Notes: a model not told the origin generated them from the sequence alone. 64,000 nt of DNA from Echinicola strongylocentroti (GCF_003260975.1 NZ_CP030041.1:6141501-6205500); one strand, 5' to 3'. Positions 18,242-27,838 are shown, counted from the stretch's first letter. Numbers and translations: made by a program.

Positions 18242-19426
18242 ATGAAAAAAATAAGCATACTGCTAATCGTCTCCGTGTTTTTTGCGCAGCTGACTTTCGG
18301 TCAAGAAAGGCCGATTTCCACAAGCTTGGATTGGTCAGAGCGGATGGCACTATCGGTGATGAAGCGCAATCCTGAAGCGTGGCAAGTTGACTTTATGGAC
18401 CGTCCGGTGTGGAGTTATCCACAGGGGCTGATGTTGCATGCTTTTGAGGAGCTGTGGAAAGAGACTGGCGATGATAAATATTACGAATACATCAAAGCTT
18501 ATGCGGATAAGTTGATCGATCCTTCCGGTGAGATCAAAACCTATAAGTACGAGACGTACAATATTGACATGATCAATTCCGGAAAATTGTTGTTTAACCT
18601 TTACAATAAAACGGATGATGAGAAATACAAAACGGCGATAGAAACCCTGAGGAAGCAGTTGAGGTACCAACCAAAGACCAGCGAAGGTGGTTTTTGGCAC
18701 AAGGCACGGTACACCAACCAGATGTGGCTTGACGGTGCCTATATGGGTACACCCTTTTTGTTGCAGTATGCGCAGGAGCTTGATGATCCGGCAGCTTTTG
18801 ATGAGGGAGTATTACAGCTGGTGCTGATGGAAAAACACCTGCGCGATCCCAAAACCGGCTTGCTTTACCATGGTTGGGATGAAAGCAAATTCCAAGCTTG
18901 GTCCGATCCTGAAACAGGCCGATCTCCCAATATCTGGGGCAGGGCAATGGGTTGGTATGCCATGGCCGTGGTAGATGCATTGGATTTTCTACCAGAAGAA
19001 CATTATGGACGGGTGGTGCTGAAGGGCATCTTACAGCGTCTGGCCGTGGCTGTTCGTGAGCATCAAGATGCAGCAAGCGGCTTGTGGTACCAGGTGATTG
19101 ACCGAGGTGGGGAAGAAGGCAACTACCTGGAGGCGTCGGCTTCAAGCATGTTTGTCTACGCCCTTGCCAAAGGCGTAAACCAAGGCCATCTAGACCCTTC
19201 TTTCAAGCAGACGGCAGAGAAGGGATTTGATGGCTTGGTGGATCAATTGATAGAGGTGAAGGAAAATGGAGAAGTCAGTCTGACACAGGTTTGTGCTGTA
19301 GCAGGGCTTGGCGGAAGTCCATACCGCGATGGCACTTATGACTATTACGTCAATGAAAAAATCCGCATCAACGACCCCAAAGGTGTAGGGCCTTTTATCA
19401 TGGCGGCCCTGGAGCTGGGGAGATGA
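18242..19426 (+). CDS. GH105 unsaturated rhamnogalacturonyl/glucuronyl hydrolase
   Basis: A 394-residue secreted protein with signal peptide (MKKISILLIVSVFFAQLTFG). It is an (alpha/alpha)6 enzyme that removes the 4,5-unsaturated uronate left at the non-reducing end by pectate or rhamnogalacturonan lyases, by hydration of the double bond. Family motifs: WSYPQGLMLHAFEELW, WLDGAYMGTPFLLQYA with the likely catalytic Asp164, LLYHGWDE, WGRAMGWYAMAVVDAL and YLEASASSMFVYALAKGV. Length is normal for GH105. It works downstream of the PL1 lyase and next to the GH28 gene 45 bp further on, with which it is probably co-transcribed. Confidence 0.93.
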   Translation: MKKISILLIVSVFFAQLTFGQERPISTSLDWSERMALSVMKRNPEAWQVDFMDRPVWSYPQGLMLHAFEELWKETGDDKYYEYIKAYADKLIDPSGEIKTYKYETYNIDMINSGKLLFNLYNKTDDEKYKTAIETLRKQLRYQPKTSEGGFWHKARYTNQMWLDGAYMGTPFLLQYAQELDDPAAFDEGVLQLVLMEKHLRDPKTGLLYHGWDESKFQAWSDPETGRSPNIWGRAMGWYAMAVVDALDFLPEEHYGRVVLKGILQRLAVAVREHQDAASGLWYQVIDRGGEEGNYLEASASSMFVYALAKGVNQGHLDPSFKQTAEKGFDGLVDQLIEVKENGEVSLTQVCAVAGLGGSPYRDGTYDYYVNEKIRINDPKGVGPFIMAALELGR

Positions 19427-19471
19427 TTGTAAAATTTAGATTGCTTTTAAAGATCATAACGAATAAATAAA

Positions 19472-20896
19472 ATGAACATTACCAGTAAGTTTTACATTTT
19501 AGGTTTGGCAGTAGCCATGTTGGTTGCGTCCTGCAGCCAAAAGTCGGAAAAGAAGGAGGATCAGACAGTAGCGGAGACTGGTCCATGGGCACAATTGGAT
19601 TCCATCCGGGGCTTGATCACCGTACCGGAATTTCCCGATAAGGACTTTAATATTACCGAATACGGTGCCGAGGAAGGTGGCAAGGCATTGAATACCGAAG
19701 CCATTGCGGCGGCTATCAAAGCATGTAACGAGGCCGGTGGCGGACGAGTGGTCATTCCCCAAGGCGTTTATTTGACTGGTGCGGTGCATCTGCTGAGCAA
19801 TGTGAACCTGCACCTGAAAGAAGGCGCCACCTTGCGGTTTAGCCGTGATCCCAAAGATTTTTTGCCCTTGGTAAGAAGTCGATGGGAGGGAATGGAGCTA
19901 ATGAACTATTCTCCTTTCATCTATGCTTATCAGCAAGAAAACATTGCGATTACTGGCAAGGGAGTACTGGATGGCCATGCAGATATGGAAAACTGGTGGC
20001 CTTGGTGTGGTGCCAAGCATTTTGGCTGGAAAGAAGGTATGGGAAGGCAGAATCCTTCCAGAAAGCTGTTGCATGAAATGGTGCACGATCAGGTGCCGTT
20101 GGACGAGCGGATTTTTGGGGAAGGGCATTATATGCGTCCACAGTTTGTCCAGCCTTTTGAATGCAAAAATGTTTTGATCCAAGATGTGAAGTTGATCAAT
20201 GCCCCGATGTGGAACCTCCATCCGGTGTTGTGCGAAAATGTGACGGTAGAAAGGGTAAAGATAGAGACCCTTGGGCCAAACAATGACGGCTGTGATCCAG
20301 AAGCATGTAGGAACGTATTGATCAAGGATTGCTACTTTGACACTGGAGATGACTGTATCGCCATCAAATCTGGCCGAAATGAGGACGGAAGGATTCCGGG
20401 CATTCCATCGGAAAACATCATCATCGAAGGATGTGAAATGAAAGAAGGACACGGTGGTGTGGTGATGGGAAGTGAAATTTCCGGAGGTGTAAGGAATGTC
20501 TTCGCCCAAAACCTGGTAATGGACAGCCCCAACCTCGACCGGGTACTGCGCATCAAAACTTCGTCAAAAAGAGGCGGTACCGTGGAGAACATCTACATGC
20601 GTAATGTGGTCGTGGGCACTTACCGCGAAGCTGCTGTCCGCTTTAATATGTTCTATGAAGAAGAAGGAGAGCATATCCCTACCATCAAAAATGTCATCGT
20701 CGAAAACCTTCAAGTAAAAGACGGAGGAAAATACGCCGTCATGGCCAATGCCTATGAAAGTTCGCCAGTGACCAACTTTCAGATGATCAACTGCCGCATT
20801 GACGGAGTAGATGAGGTTTTTAACGTAAATCACATGGAGGATGTCAAATTTGATAACGTCCTGATCAATGGCGAAGAAGTGCACTATGAAAAGTAA
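19472..20896 (+). CDS. GH28 polygalacturonase-family lipoprotein
   Basis: A 474-residue lipoprotein (lipobox ASC, Cys21) with a right-handed beta-helix. The four GH28 catalytic motifs are intact: NNDGCDP (Asp272), TGDDCIAIKSG (Asp293, Asp294), EGHGGVVMG (His327) and RIKT (Arg360, Lys362). GH28 enzymes hydrolyse galacturonan or rhamnogalacturonan glycosidic bonds, endo or exo. The insert-rich length and the loop following HPVLCENVTVERV fit exo-type or rhamnogalacturonan-type members, but that cannot be decided here. Lipid anchoring suggests surface or periplasmic action on oligosaccharides. It is the last gene of the pectin block. Confidence 0.94.
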   Translation: MNITSKFYILGLAVAMLVASCSQKSEKKEDQTVAETGPWAQLDSIRGLITVPEFPDKDFNITEYGAEEGGKALNTEAIAAAIKACNEAGGGRVVIPQGVYLTGAVHLLSNVNLHLKEGATLRFSRDPKDFLPLVRSRWEGMELMNYSPFIYAYQQENIAITGKGVLDGHADMENWWPWCGAKHFGWKEGMGRQNPSRKLLHEMVHDQVPLDERIFGEGHYMRPQFVQPFECKNVLIQDVKLINAPMWNLHPVLCENVTVERVKIETLGPNNDGCDPEACRNVLIKDCYFDTGDDCIAIKSGRNEDGRIPGIPSENIIIEGCEMKEGHGGVVMGSEISGGVRNVFAQNLVMDSPNLDRVLRIKTSSKRGGTVENIYMRNVVVGTYREAAVRFNMFYEEEGEHIPTIKNVIVENLQVKDGGKYAVMANAYESSPVTNFQMINCRIDGVDEVFNVNHMEDVKFDNVLINGEEVHYEK

Positions 20897-20929
20897 TGGT
20901 GCCGGACTAGGGAATATTTGGTTGGTAAC

Positions 20930-21770
20930 CACATAGATAGTGCAGGGCAACGATGTTTGGCTAATGATGGAACGCTGATAACGCTGATCAGGCAGATTTT
21001 CACTGATTTTCTTAGGTTTATAACTAGCAGCCAATCGTGACAGTATTTCCTATTGTGGCCTATGTGTCTATGTTGTTAATTTTAAGACGGGTATTGTTTT
21101 AACCACATAGGCAGATAGAAGACATAGGTTTTTTGATTAATGATGGAACGCTGATAACACTGATCAGGCAGATTTTCACTGATTTTTTTGGTTTTACAAG
21201 TAGCAGCCAATCGTAGCAGTATTTCCTATTGTGGCCTATATGTCTATGTTGTTCAACTACATTTGGCATCTCACCCAAGAGCAGCTATCATAAGTGGTGG
21301 TGAGTTAAAAACTCAATTTTCGTGGTTCCGCAGCACAGCTGCTGGAACAACAAGTTACTACTGTGCCCTATGTACCTATGTTGTTAACCATAAATCGTAG
21401 TCTAAAGACGGGTATTGTATTTAACCACATAGGCAGATAGAAGACATAGGTTTTTTGGCTAATGATGGAACGCTGATCAGGCAGATTTTCACTGATTTTC
21501 TTAGGTTTATAACTAGCAGCCAATCGTAGCAGTATTTCCTATTGTGCCCTATGTGTCTATGTTGTTCAACTACATTTGGCATCTCACCCAAGAGCAGCTC
21601 TGAAAAGTAGAGGTGAGTTAAAAACTCAATTTTCGTGGTTCCGCAGCACAGCTGCTGGAACAACAAGTTACTACTGTGCCCTATGTACCTATGTTGTTCA
21701 ACTACATCATGCTATAAAGAACGGTATATTGTATTTAACCACATAGGAAGATAGAATACATAGGTTTATT
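20930..21770. repeat. Array of ~315-bp non-coding repeat units
   Basis: Three units plus a partial fourth fill the gap between the GH28 gene and the next terminator. Each unit opens with TTAACCACATAGGCAGATAG, contains GATGGAACGCTGAT...CAGGCAGATTTTCACTGATTTT and closes with CCTATGTACCTATGTTGTT, roughly the inverse of the opening. Units at about 21,100-21,415 and 21,420-21,735 are nearly identical; the first (20,930-21,100) lacks the second half. Short hairpins (GAGTTAAAAACTC, CAGCACAGCTGCTG) lie inside. Short frames here (e.g. 21,188-21,400) look spurious. Confidence 0.85.
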
Positions 21771-21786
21771 GAACGTGAAACATAAA

Positions 21787-21813
21787 AGCCCTCTCCCGGA
21801 ATGGAAGAGGGCT
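21787..21813 (-). terminator. Rho-independent terminator for the NlpC/P60 gene
   Basis: Stem AGCCCTCT/AGAGGGCT with an 11-base loop; read on the minus strand it is followed by TTTTATG. It lies about 100 bp beyond the stop of the minus-strand gene at 21,916. Confidence 0.75.
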
Positions 21814-21915
21814 GAATTATACAACCGATTTGGCTGTATAAGATAAGCAACGTTTTCTTTTATCGACCTTAGTCTATTATATAACGCAGCCAGGTATCCT
21901 TTTATTATATGACGT

Positions 21916-23091
21916 CTAATTCATGGCCTTGGCCACCTCGATGATGTGCTCACTGGGAACCTGACGTATTCTTTTGGTCCTTAAGTACCTTCCCAGCTCA
22001 TACTCATCATAATGCGGACTGTCGGGGTCAAAACTACTGATCCGGACACGTCCCCTGGAGTGGATAAAGGAATTATTGCCAATCCACATGCCCACGTGCA
22101 CAATCCTTTCTGGTTGGTCTTCAGTTGCTTTTCTTCCAAAGAACAATAAATCACCTACTTCCAGCTTATCCCAGTTTTTCTCCGTATCCACCAACTCTCC
22201 TTCATTCACTTGCTGGGATGCATCTCTTGGAATGACTTGGCCATTGAGGAAATAGATGGTTTTGGTAAATCCACTACAATCCACCCCCTTTATCGAAGTA
22301 CCGCCCCAAAGGTAAGGTACTCCCATCATGTTTTTAGCTGTACTGATGAGGTTATTATCGCTTAATGACCGACTACTGATCCATTCTTCAAAGGGCATGG
22401 CCACCTCTTTTTCCAAATAGCCCGACCGACCATCGGGCAAGGCCACTTGGTAGTACTTTCTGTCTTCTCCAAGTAATTTCAATAAATTACCTGCAGTAAG
22501 GTCACTGACCATCATGGATTTATCCTCACTTTCATAGACATAGCCCAAGAGCCCTGTAAAAACCAATTTTGGGCTGGCTTCCCATTGATTGAAAGCATTC
22601 TTGTCCATGAGCGTTATACCTGCTGCATCCACCCAAGAAATGTACTTGTCTGGCGTCTGTACCAAATACCAACTGCCGGCTTTCTTCAGAACACTTACGG
22701 GAGTTCCCATCGTGGCTTGTGTGGCCAGCTCTGCCGAATGCTTGGGTGCACTTCGGATATTGGCTACAGAAATGGTCACCACACCGTGCGTTTTGCCCTC
22801 TAGGGCTGCATCAGGCAATTGTTCGACCACATTGGTGTAGGGAATACCAGCACTGTCCAGTTTGGCTGTCAATTCCCCTAATGCACGAGGAAGGTTCGTT
22901 TGCCCTTTTAAGGAATCATTGCTATAGGTGATATCAAATAGAGCAACACGCTTGTCTGGCGCATGGGATTCCTTTACCTGTGATATCAGGGGAGTAGCAG
23001 AATGGCTTTCCTCGTGATCAGGCTGACATCCTGAAAAAACACCTGCAACCAAAAGAAAGCAAGTTCCTAGGAATAATTTTAACTGTTTCAT
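21916..23091 (-). CDS. SH3-domain NlpC/P60 cysteine peptidase lipoprotein
   Basis: The start at 23,091 (391 residues) is chosen over 23,115 because it leads straight into the signal MKQLKLFLGTCFLLVAGVFSGC with a lipobox Cys. SH3-like regions at about residues 95-240 (VANIRSAPKHSAELATQATM, GTPVSVLKKAGSWYLVQTPD) precede a C-terminal NlpC/P60 domain. Its catalytic set is visible: Cys272 in GVDCSGF, His in HVGMWIG and a third polar residue in SFIHSRG. The architecture matches gamma-D-glutamyl-L-diamino-acid endopeptidases (YkfC / dipeptidyl-peptidase VI type) that trim murein peptides. A terminator lies between it and the amidohydrolase genes, so it probably has its own promoter. Confidence 0.92.
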   Translation of the reverse strand: MKQLKLFLGTCFLLVAGVFSGCQPDHEESHSATPLISQVKESHAPDKRVALFDITYSNDSLKGQTNLPRALGELTAKLDSAGIPYTNVVEQLPDAALEGKTHGVVTISVANIRSAPKHSAELATQATMGTPVSVLKKAGSWYLVQTPDKYISWVDAAGITLMDKNAFNQWEASPKLVFTGLLGYVYESEDKSMMVSDLTAGNLLKLLGEDRKYYQVALPDGRSGYLEKEVAMPFEEWISSRSLSDNNLISTAKNMMGVPYLWGGTSIKGVDCSGFTKTIYFLNGQVIPRDASQQVNEGELVDTEKNWDKLEVGDLLFFGRKATEDQPERIVHVGMWIGNNSFIHSRGRVRISSFDPDSPHYDEYELGRYLRTKRIRQVPSEHIIEVAKAMN

Positions 23092-23130
23092 CTTCTTATA
23101 ACCGTTGGATAACAACTACTAAATAAAACA

Positions 23131-23156
23131 AATCCCCGGAAAGTTCACCGGGGATT
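23131..23156 (-). terminator. Rho-independent terminator after the amidohydrolase operon
   Basis: Perfect 9-bp stem AATCCCCGG/CCGGGGATT with an 8-base loop; on the minus strand it is followed by TGTTTTATTT. It begins 5 bp beyond the stop of the 23,161 gene and lies before the NlpC/P60 start. Confidence 0.8.
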
Positions 23157-23160
23157 CTTC

Positions 23161-24462
23161 TTATTCTTCCAAACCAGGGCTTCTTTCGAGGAATTCTTGA
23201 TAGAGACGGATGTGTCTACTGGTCATGGGGATTTTGTATCCATCTATAAATACATGGATAATCTGTGTCTTTGGCTCGAATGGATCGCCATCGGCTACGA
23301 ATACGGTAGCACTTTTCCCTTTTTCAATCGACCCAAGGTGGTCATCCACCCCGAAGATTTCAGCAGGCACAATGGTGATGGCCTTTAATGCTTCTTCCTT
23401 GCCCATTCCATAGGCAGCTGCAAACCCCGCATTAAAAGGCAAGTTTCGAACATTTTCCGTGTCAGAGGTCCTGATAGCTACTTTTACTCCAGCCTTGAGC
23501 ATTTTGCCAGGGTTGGTATAAGCTGCGTCATACCGATCCGAAGACCTTGCCGGCAAGGCCAATACAGGGCCAGTGATCACAGGAATACCGGCATCAGCGA
23601 TTTTTTCTGCCACTCTGAAACCTTCCGAAACACCGGTAAGAACCGCTTTTTTTACTTCTTTCTCTTTTATCCACTTGAGGGCTGAAAGAATATCATCGGC
23701 TTTGTTGACTTCTATCAGCAGCGGCAATTCACCACGAACTGCTTTGGCCAACTGTTCCATTTCTGGATAATAGGTCAATTCGGCATCGGCTTCCTCAAGC
23801 TTTGCATAGGTAGTGGCCCTGTCCCAGATATCGTTGATATTTTTCATGGCCTCTTCTGCATCTTTCTTGATTTCTTCATCTGATCGCCGATCCCATCTTC
23901 CCCTTCTTGCTGAGGTAGGAAAGTTCATGGGGATACCTTTAAAGCCAGTGTACATTTGATCAGGTGTGTAGCCATTGAGGTTGATCAAGGCAGCAGTACC
24001 GGGAAATAACCCTCCGGAAGGAACAGAAAGGGCAGTGGTAACTCCACTGACACGAGTCACCGGTATAGCCACTGAATTAGGGTTGATGGCAGTAAGTGCT
24101 TGCATGTTTGGAGTGACATTGCCTATTTCGGCATAGTCTTGGGTTTCGGCCAAAGAGCCTACTTCCACCAATCCCAACCGGGTACCACTGTCTATCATGC
24201 CAGGATAGATGTATTGGCCATCGCAATCCAGCACAGTAGCACCAGCGGCATCCAGATCAGTACCAATAGCGACTATTTTACCGCCTTCGAGTAGGACACT
24301 GGTGTTTTCTAAAGTGCCATTGGTGACCGTGACCACTGTACCACCTTGGAGCAAAAACTTGCCATTCTGTGGCTTTAATACTTCCCCTTCTATCTGGCCG
24401 TAAGAAACCACCGGAATAAGGAGAAGCAATAGCAAGTATATCGTTAAATTAAATTTCTTCAT
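23161..24462 (-). CDS. Amidohydrolase-family protein lacking the HxH metal motif
   Basis: A 433-residue exported protein (signal MKKFNLTIYLLLLLLIPVVSYG) with the composite beta-sandwich start of imidazolonepropionase-like amidohydrolases (LLQGGTVVTVTNGTLENTSV) and the usual end (GSIEKGKSATVFVADGDPFE). Where active members have GxIDxHxH it reads YPGMIDSGTRLGL, and the later His ligands are replaced (LLIEVNKADD, AVLTGVSEGF); only the Asp-region AIRTSD remains. It is therefore probably not a metal hydrolase of the usual kind and may be a pseudoenzyme or structural partner of the intact paralogue encoded just upstream. Last gene of a three-gene operon. Confidence 0.88.
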   Translation of the reverse strand: MKKFNLTIYLLLLLLIPVVSYGQIEGEVLKPQNGKFLLQGGTVVTVTNGTLENTSVLLEGGKIVAIGTDLDAAGATVLDCDGQYIYPGMIDSGTRLGLVEVGSLAETQDYAEIGNVTPNMQALTAINPNSVAIPVTRVSGVTTALSVPSGGLFPGTAALINLNGYTPDQMYTGFKGIPMNFPTSARRGRWDRRSDEEIKKDAEEAMKNINDIWDRATTYAKLEEADAELTYYPEMEQLAKAVRGELPLLIEVNKADDILSALKWIKEKEVKKAVLTGVSEGFRVAEKIADAGIPVITGPVLALPARSSDRYDAAYTNPGKMLKAGVKVAIRTSDTENVRNLPFNAGFAAAYGMGKEEALKAITIVPAEIFGVDDHLGSIEKGKSATVFVADGDPFEPKTQIIHVFIDGYKIPMTSRHIRLYQEFLERSPGLEE

Positions 24463-24497
24463 ATGCTATTTAATTATCTTAATATCAATGAGTTAAA

Positions 24498-25886
24498 TTA
24501 GTGAGAATGTGTGAAAGTAGTACCTTCGGTAAAGAGCTCGACTCCGTGCATACAGCTCTCTTCTTCTGCCTGTAAATAAACAGGTTCTACCATTTCTGTA
24601 GGGCTTACCTTCAGCCTTTGGTCATCCTCATCTTCATTGATGTCAAAGTATTTTACTCCATCTACGAAGGTCATTTGGGGAACAGCATAGACAGAAAGGG
24701 GATGCTCATCAAAAATCACCAAATCTGCTTGTTTGCCTTCCTCTATTGACCCTACATATTCATCTATTCCGAGCTGCTTAGCTGGATTAATAGTGATCAG
24801 TGCAAGTGCCTGTTCATCAGTCAGGCCACCGTAGCGTTGCGTTTTAGCAGCCTCATGGTACAAATGACGGATCAGTTCGTCAGAGTCTGAATTGATAGAA
24901 GTGACGACGTCATTTTCTGTCAGGATAGCGGCATTATAAGCAGTGGAATAATATACCTCAAACTTATACGCCCACCAGTCACTGAATACGGAAGCTCCCA
25001 TGGTGTATTTGGCAAGTTCTGGCGCCACCTTAAAGCCCTCATTCACGTGAGTAAAAACCAGCTTGTCCACTCCGAAGTCCCTGCATACATTGATCAGCAT
25101 ATAGATCTCATCTGCTCGGTAGGAGTGACAGTGGATGATGATCTTTCCGTCCAGAATATCCGCTAAGGTCTGTAAGCGCAGGTTATATACAGGAGGAACG
25201 GCATTACTGTTTTTTTGATTTTTGGAACTGTTATAGTTTTTCCAATTTTCTTTGTACTGCAAGGCCTCATTAAAGCCATTTCTGATGACGGCTTCCACGC
25301 CCATCCTCGTTCGTGGTTGGATGTTTTTACCCCTTCCATGTACCCTGGTAGGGTTTTCGCCCAGGGCAAACTTGATGGTTCTTGGCGCCTCTTTCATGAC
25401 GATGTCATCAGGGTTTCGGGTGCCATAGCGGTATTTCATGGTGATGCTTTGACCGCCAATGGCATTGGCTGACCCATGGAGTCCATGGGCTATGGTGGTA
25501 CCTCCCGCAAGGGCCCGATAGATTCCTACGTCAAATGGATTGATCACATCGGCAATGGACACTTCTGCAGTTATCGGGGCGGTGGCCTCGTTTACCACAT
25601 CCAAGGCCAAGTGGGAATGGGCATCGATGATCCCGGGCATCAGGTATTTTCCGGATGCATCGATCGTCTCCACCTTGGAGGAGGCCGAAAGGTCTTTGCC
25701 TATCTTTTTTATCAAACCATCTTGCACCAGCACGTCGGTGTCTTCAAGTGTCCCCTGTGTGACAGTGAGCACGGTGGCATGCTGGATTAAAAGACTGCCT
25801 TTGGGGGTTTGTGCATCTACTTGCTGCGCTCCTATTAATAGCAGGGCGCTTATGATATAGGTTAATTTCCTCATTTGCTTCGTCAT
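24498..25886 (-). CDS. Metal-dependent amidohydrolase, intact active-site ligands
   Basis: A 462-residue exported protein. The start at 25,886 overlaps the upstream stop by one base (TAATG), supporting it; ATG 25,874 gives a cleaner signal peptide (MRKLTYIISALLLIGAQQVDA). It has the GIIDAHSHLAL HxH motif, a second His cluster (IIIHCHSYRADEI), KLVFTHVNEGF and the Asp-region TSINSDSDEL, the expected ligand set for an imidazolonepropionase/prolidase-like member. It probably hydrolyses an amide or peptide-like substrate in the periplasm. The substrate is unknown. It is flanked on both sides by paralogues that lack these ligands. Confidence 0.9.
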   Translation of the reverse strand: MTKQMRKLTYIISALLLIGAQQVDAQTPKGSLLIQHATVLTVTQGTLEDTDVLVQDGLIKKIGKDLSASSKVETIDASGKYLMPGIIDAHSHLALDVVNEATAPITAEVSIADVINPFDVGIYRALAGGTTIAHGLHGSANAIGGQSITMKYRYGTRNPDDIVMKEAPRTIKFALGENPTRVHGRGKNIQPRTRMGVEAVIRNGFNEALQYKENWKNYNSSKNQKNSNAVPPVYNLRLQTLADILDGKIIIHCHSYRADEIYMLINVCRDFGVDKLVFTHVNEGFKVAPELAKYTMGASVFSDWWAYKFEVYYSTAYNAAILTENDVVTSINSDSDELIRHLYHEAAKTQRYGGLTDEQALALITINPAKQLGIDEYVGSIEEGKQADLVIFDEHPLSVYAVPQMTFVDGVKYFDINEDEDDQRLKVSPTEMVEPVYLQAEEESCMHGVELFTEGTTFTHSH

Positions 25887-27559
25887 TAGAATTTAAGATC
25901 AGGTACTTTTTTGGCGGTAAGGGAGAAGTTGCCCATGTCCCTGATACTGATGGTACCGTTAAAATCGGCTCCGTCTACCTTTCCTTTTGTACTGACGGTC
26001 AGTTTTTGACCTTGAACCGTAATGGAGAAAGTAAAGCTCAGGTCTTTACCATTATAACTGATGTTTTCCAGTTCTCTGGTGATGGTTCCGCCTCCATTGG
26101 GGTCATCTACATCGATTTCTCCTGATAGGTTACCTGATTTATCAGAAAATCTAATTTCTCCAGAGGAGGTGCCACCTGGAGTTTCTGAAGTATAATTCCA
26201 TTTGCCTGTAAGATTTTTAGCCTCCCCATTTCCTTTCTTGGATTTGGTGACATCATACTCAAAAAGGTATCCATCTGCCATGACATAATTGATCTTCGCC
26301 TCTTCCGAAAAAATGCTGTCCGTAGCAATGACCAAGTTGGCGAGCTTTCCTTTTTCGATTGTCCCGGCAAAATTGTCGATCCCCAAGATCTGGGCAGGGT
26401 GGGTGGTCAAGGCAGCCAAAGCTCCCTCTTCGCTCAAGCCATGGGAAATCATCAATCGCAGGTTTTTCAACGCATCTTCTTGTTTGACATGATTGGACGA
26501 AAAACCAAATTTAACACCGGCTTTTTCAAACTTCCCAGCATTGGCCAATGAAGAATTATAGGCTTCTACAACCCGCTTATGGGCTGACTTGGCTGCTTCT
26601 GTAGCTTCTTTTAGGTCCGCTTCGGCGGCTTTGTCATCCGGGAGGTCCAAGGAAAGAACCACTTGGGCATTTGCCTCCAATAGTTCCTGGGCCAAGTTGC
26701 TTCCTTCTTCTAGGTCAGTGATGACCAATTCGAAGCCCAGTTCTTGCTGTAGCTTAAGTACCCGTCGGATTTCCAGTTCCTCCTTGGCCTCAAAAATCAC
26801 CGGTACCTGTTTATTGATCACGGGATAGAAAGCTTCCAGACTTTTGTTTTTTTCCGGTCTACTGATGCCATTGGTATTACTAGCAAACAGTTGGGCATGT
26901 TGGTCTTTCAGCTCTGCATTTTTGTACAGTTCCCTGTATTTGGCCATCAGTCCGAGGGTAGTGCCCGGGTATACGCCGCGTACGGTTTCGAATTGGGCAT
27001 AGAGACCAGTGGATTCGTCCAATACATTGGTCGATTCGGTCGCTCCATAGACCACTAGTGCTGCATTACCGGGAAGCATCTCACCCTTGGGCAAAAGCTG
27101 CGCAATGGTAAAGCCGACTTTTCTCCAGTCACCGACACTGCCGTCCGAGATGTCCCAATAGTCCAGTACGGACCGCTCAGGGGTTATGCCTGCGACATCG
27201 TTTGGTGGATTGGATGGGTCAAAGTTTTCGGGTTTCTTTGCTTCCTCAGGTTTTTCGACGCCTGCTTGACTGCCCATGTCAATAAAGCCGGCATAGATGA
27301 ACAAAGAATCCCCTTCGATGATCTTTGCATCCACTGGGATGGTTTCATTCTTTCCGATGGCCTGGATCAGGCCATCTTTGATGATGATAGTGGATCCGGA
27401 AAGTTGCTTTCCTGGTTGGGTGGTGATGGTGGCATTGGTGATGGCGTAGGTACCTGTCACTCTTCTGTGTCCAGTATGGTCACTTTGGCCATGCACCAAA
27501 TGAATTCCCATCAGACAAATCCCCATCATTAAAATGGTCAATCTTTTAATCATACACAT
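25886..27559 (-). CDS. Amidohydrolase-family protein lacking metal ligands, with C-terminal extension
   Basis: A 557-residue exported protein (MCMIKRLTILMMGICLMGIHLVHG; ATG 27,553 is also possible). The N-terminal composite domain (ITNATITTQPGKQLSGSTII) and the terminal SIEKGK-like motif (AGTIEKGKLANLVIATDS) mark the amidohydrolase fold. The HxH site reads YAGFIDMGSQAGVE, the second-His segment is VIFEAKEELE, and the Asp segment is GFSSNHVKQ, so all ligands appear lost. About 100 extra residues at the C-terminus (GEIRFSDKSGNLSGEIDVDD) form a beta-rich domain. It is the first gene of the operon and may form a complex with the active middle protein. Confidence 0.86.
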   Translation of the reverse strand: MCMIKRLTILMMGICLMGIHLVHGQSDHTGHRRVTGTYAITNATITTQPGKQLSGSTIIIKDGLIQAIGKNETIPVDAKIIEGDSLFIYAGFIDMGSQAGVEKPEEAKKPENFDPSNPPNDVAGITPERSVLDYWDISDGSVGDWRKVGFTIAQLLPKGEMLPGNAALVVYGATESTNVLDESTGLYAQFETVRGVYPGTTLGLMAKYRELYKNAELKDQHAQLFASNTNGISRPEKNKSLEAFYPVINKQVPVIFEAKEELEIRRVLKLQQELGFELVITDLEEGSNLAQELLEANAQVVLSLDLPDDKAAEADLKEATEAAKSAHKRVVEAYNSSLANAGKFEKAGVKFGFSSNHVKQEDALKNLRLMISHGLSEEGALAALTTHPAQILGIDNFAGTIEKGKLANLVIATDSIFSEEAKINYVMADGYLFEYDVTKSKKGNGEAKNLTGKWNYTSETPGGTSSGEIRFSDKSGNLSGEIDVDDPNGGGTITRELENISYNGKDLSFTFSITVQGQKLTVSTKGKVDGADFNGTISIRDMGNFSLTAKKVPDLKF

Positions 27560-27838
27560 TTGGGTATAATAGTTCTGGTATAAAGTTAATATTGTGGAAA
27601 ACTAATAAAAGATTCCACATTCTAAGAAGGATATTCTTTGAAAGGTTCTATTATTTGACATAATCAAAATTTACCTATACCGATTGGATTCCTAAAAGCA
27701 TTATTTTTTATTCAAATTACATTTATTATGGAATAAAAGAATAATCTGATTTTTTGTCATTTTATGAATGGTAGTTTAAGTTAGAATTGTACAGAAAAGT
27801 GCATACTTTTAGGAAAAGTAATAAGCACAAAACCCAGC
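27560..27838. other. AT-rich divergent promoter region
   Basis: 279 bp between the minus-strand amidohydrolase operon and the plus-strand receiver operon. It is strongly AT-rich with no reading frame. It must carry the promoters of both, but no TTG/TAnnTTTG pair with good spacing could be fixed by eye. Confidence 0.5.

Noticed and set aside
19898..20509. 203-residue antisense frame inside the GH28 gene
   Set aside because: The plus strand carries all four GH28 catalytic motifs here; the antisense peptide resembles nothing.
21188..21400. 70-residue frame within the repeat array
   Set aside because: Entirely within non-coding repeat units; the frame is not kept open in the sister unit.
20930..21770. 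Possible CRISPR array
   Set aside because: Repeat units are about 315 bp, contiguous and similar throughout, with no short unique spacers and no cas genes nearby.
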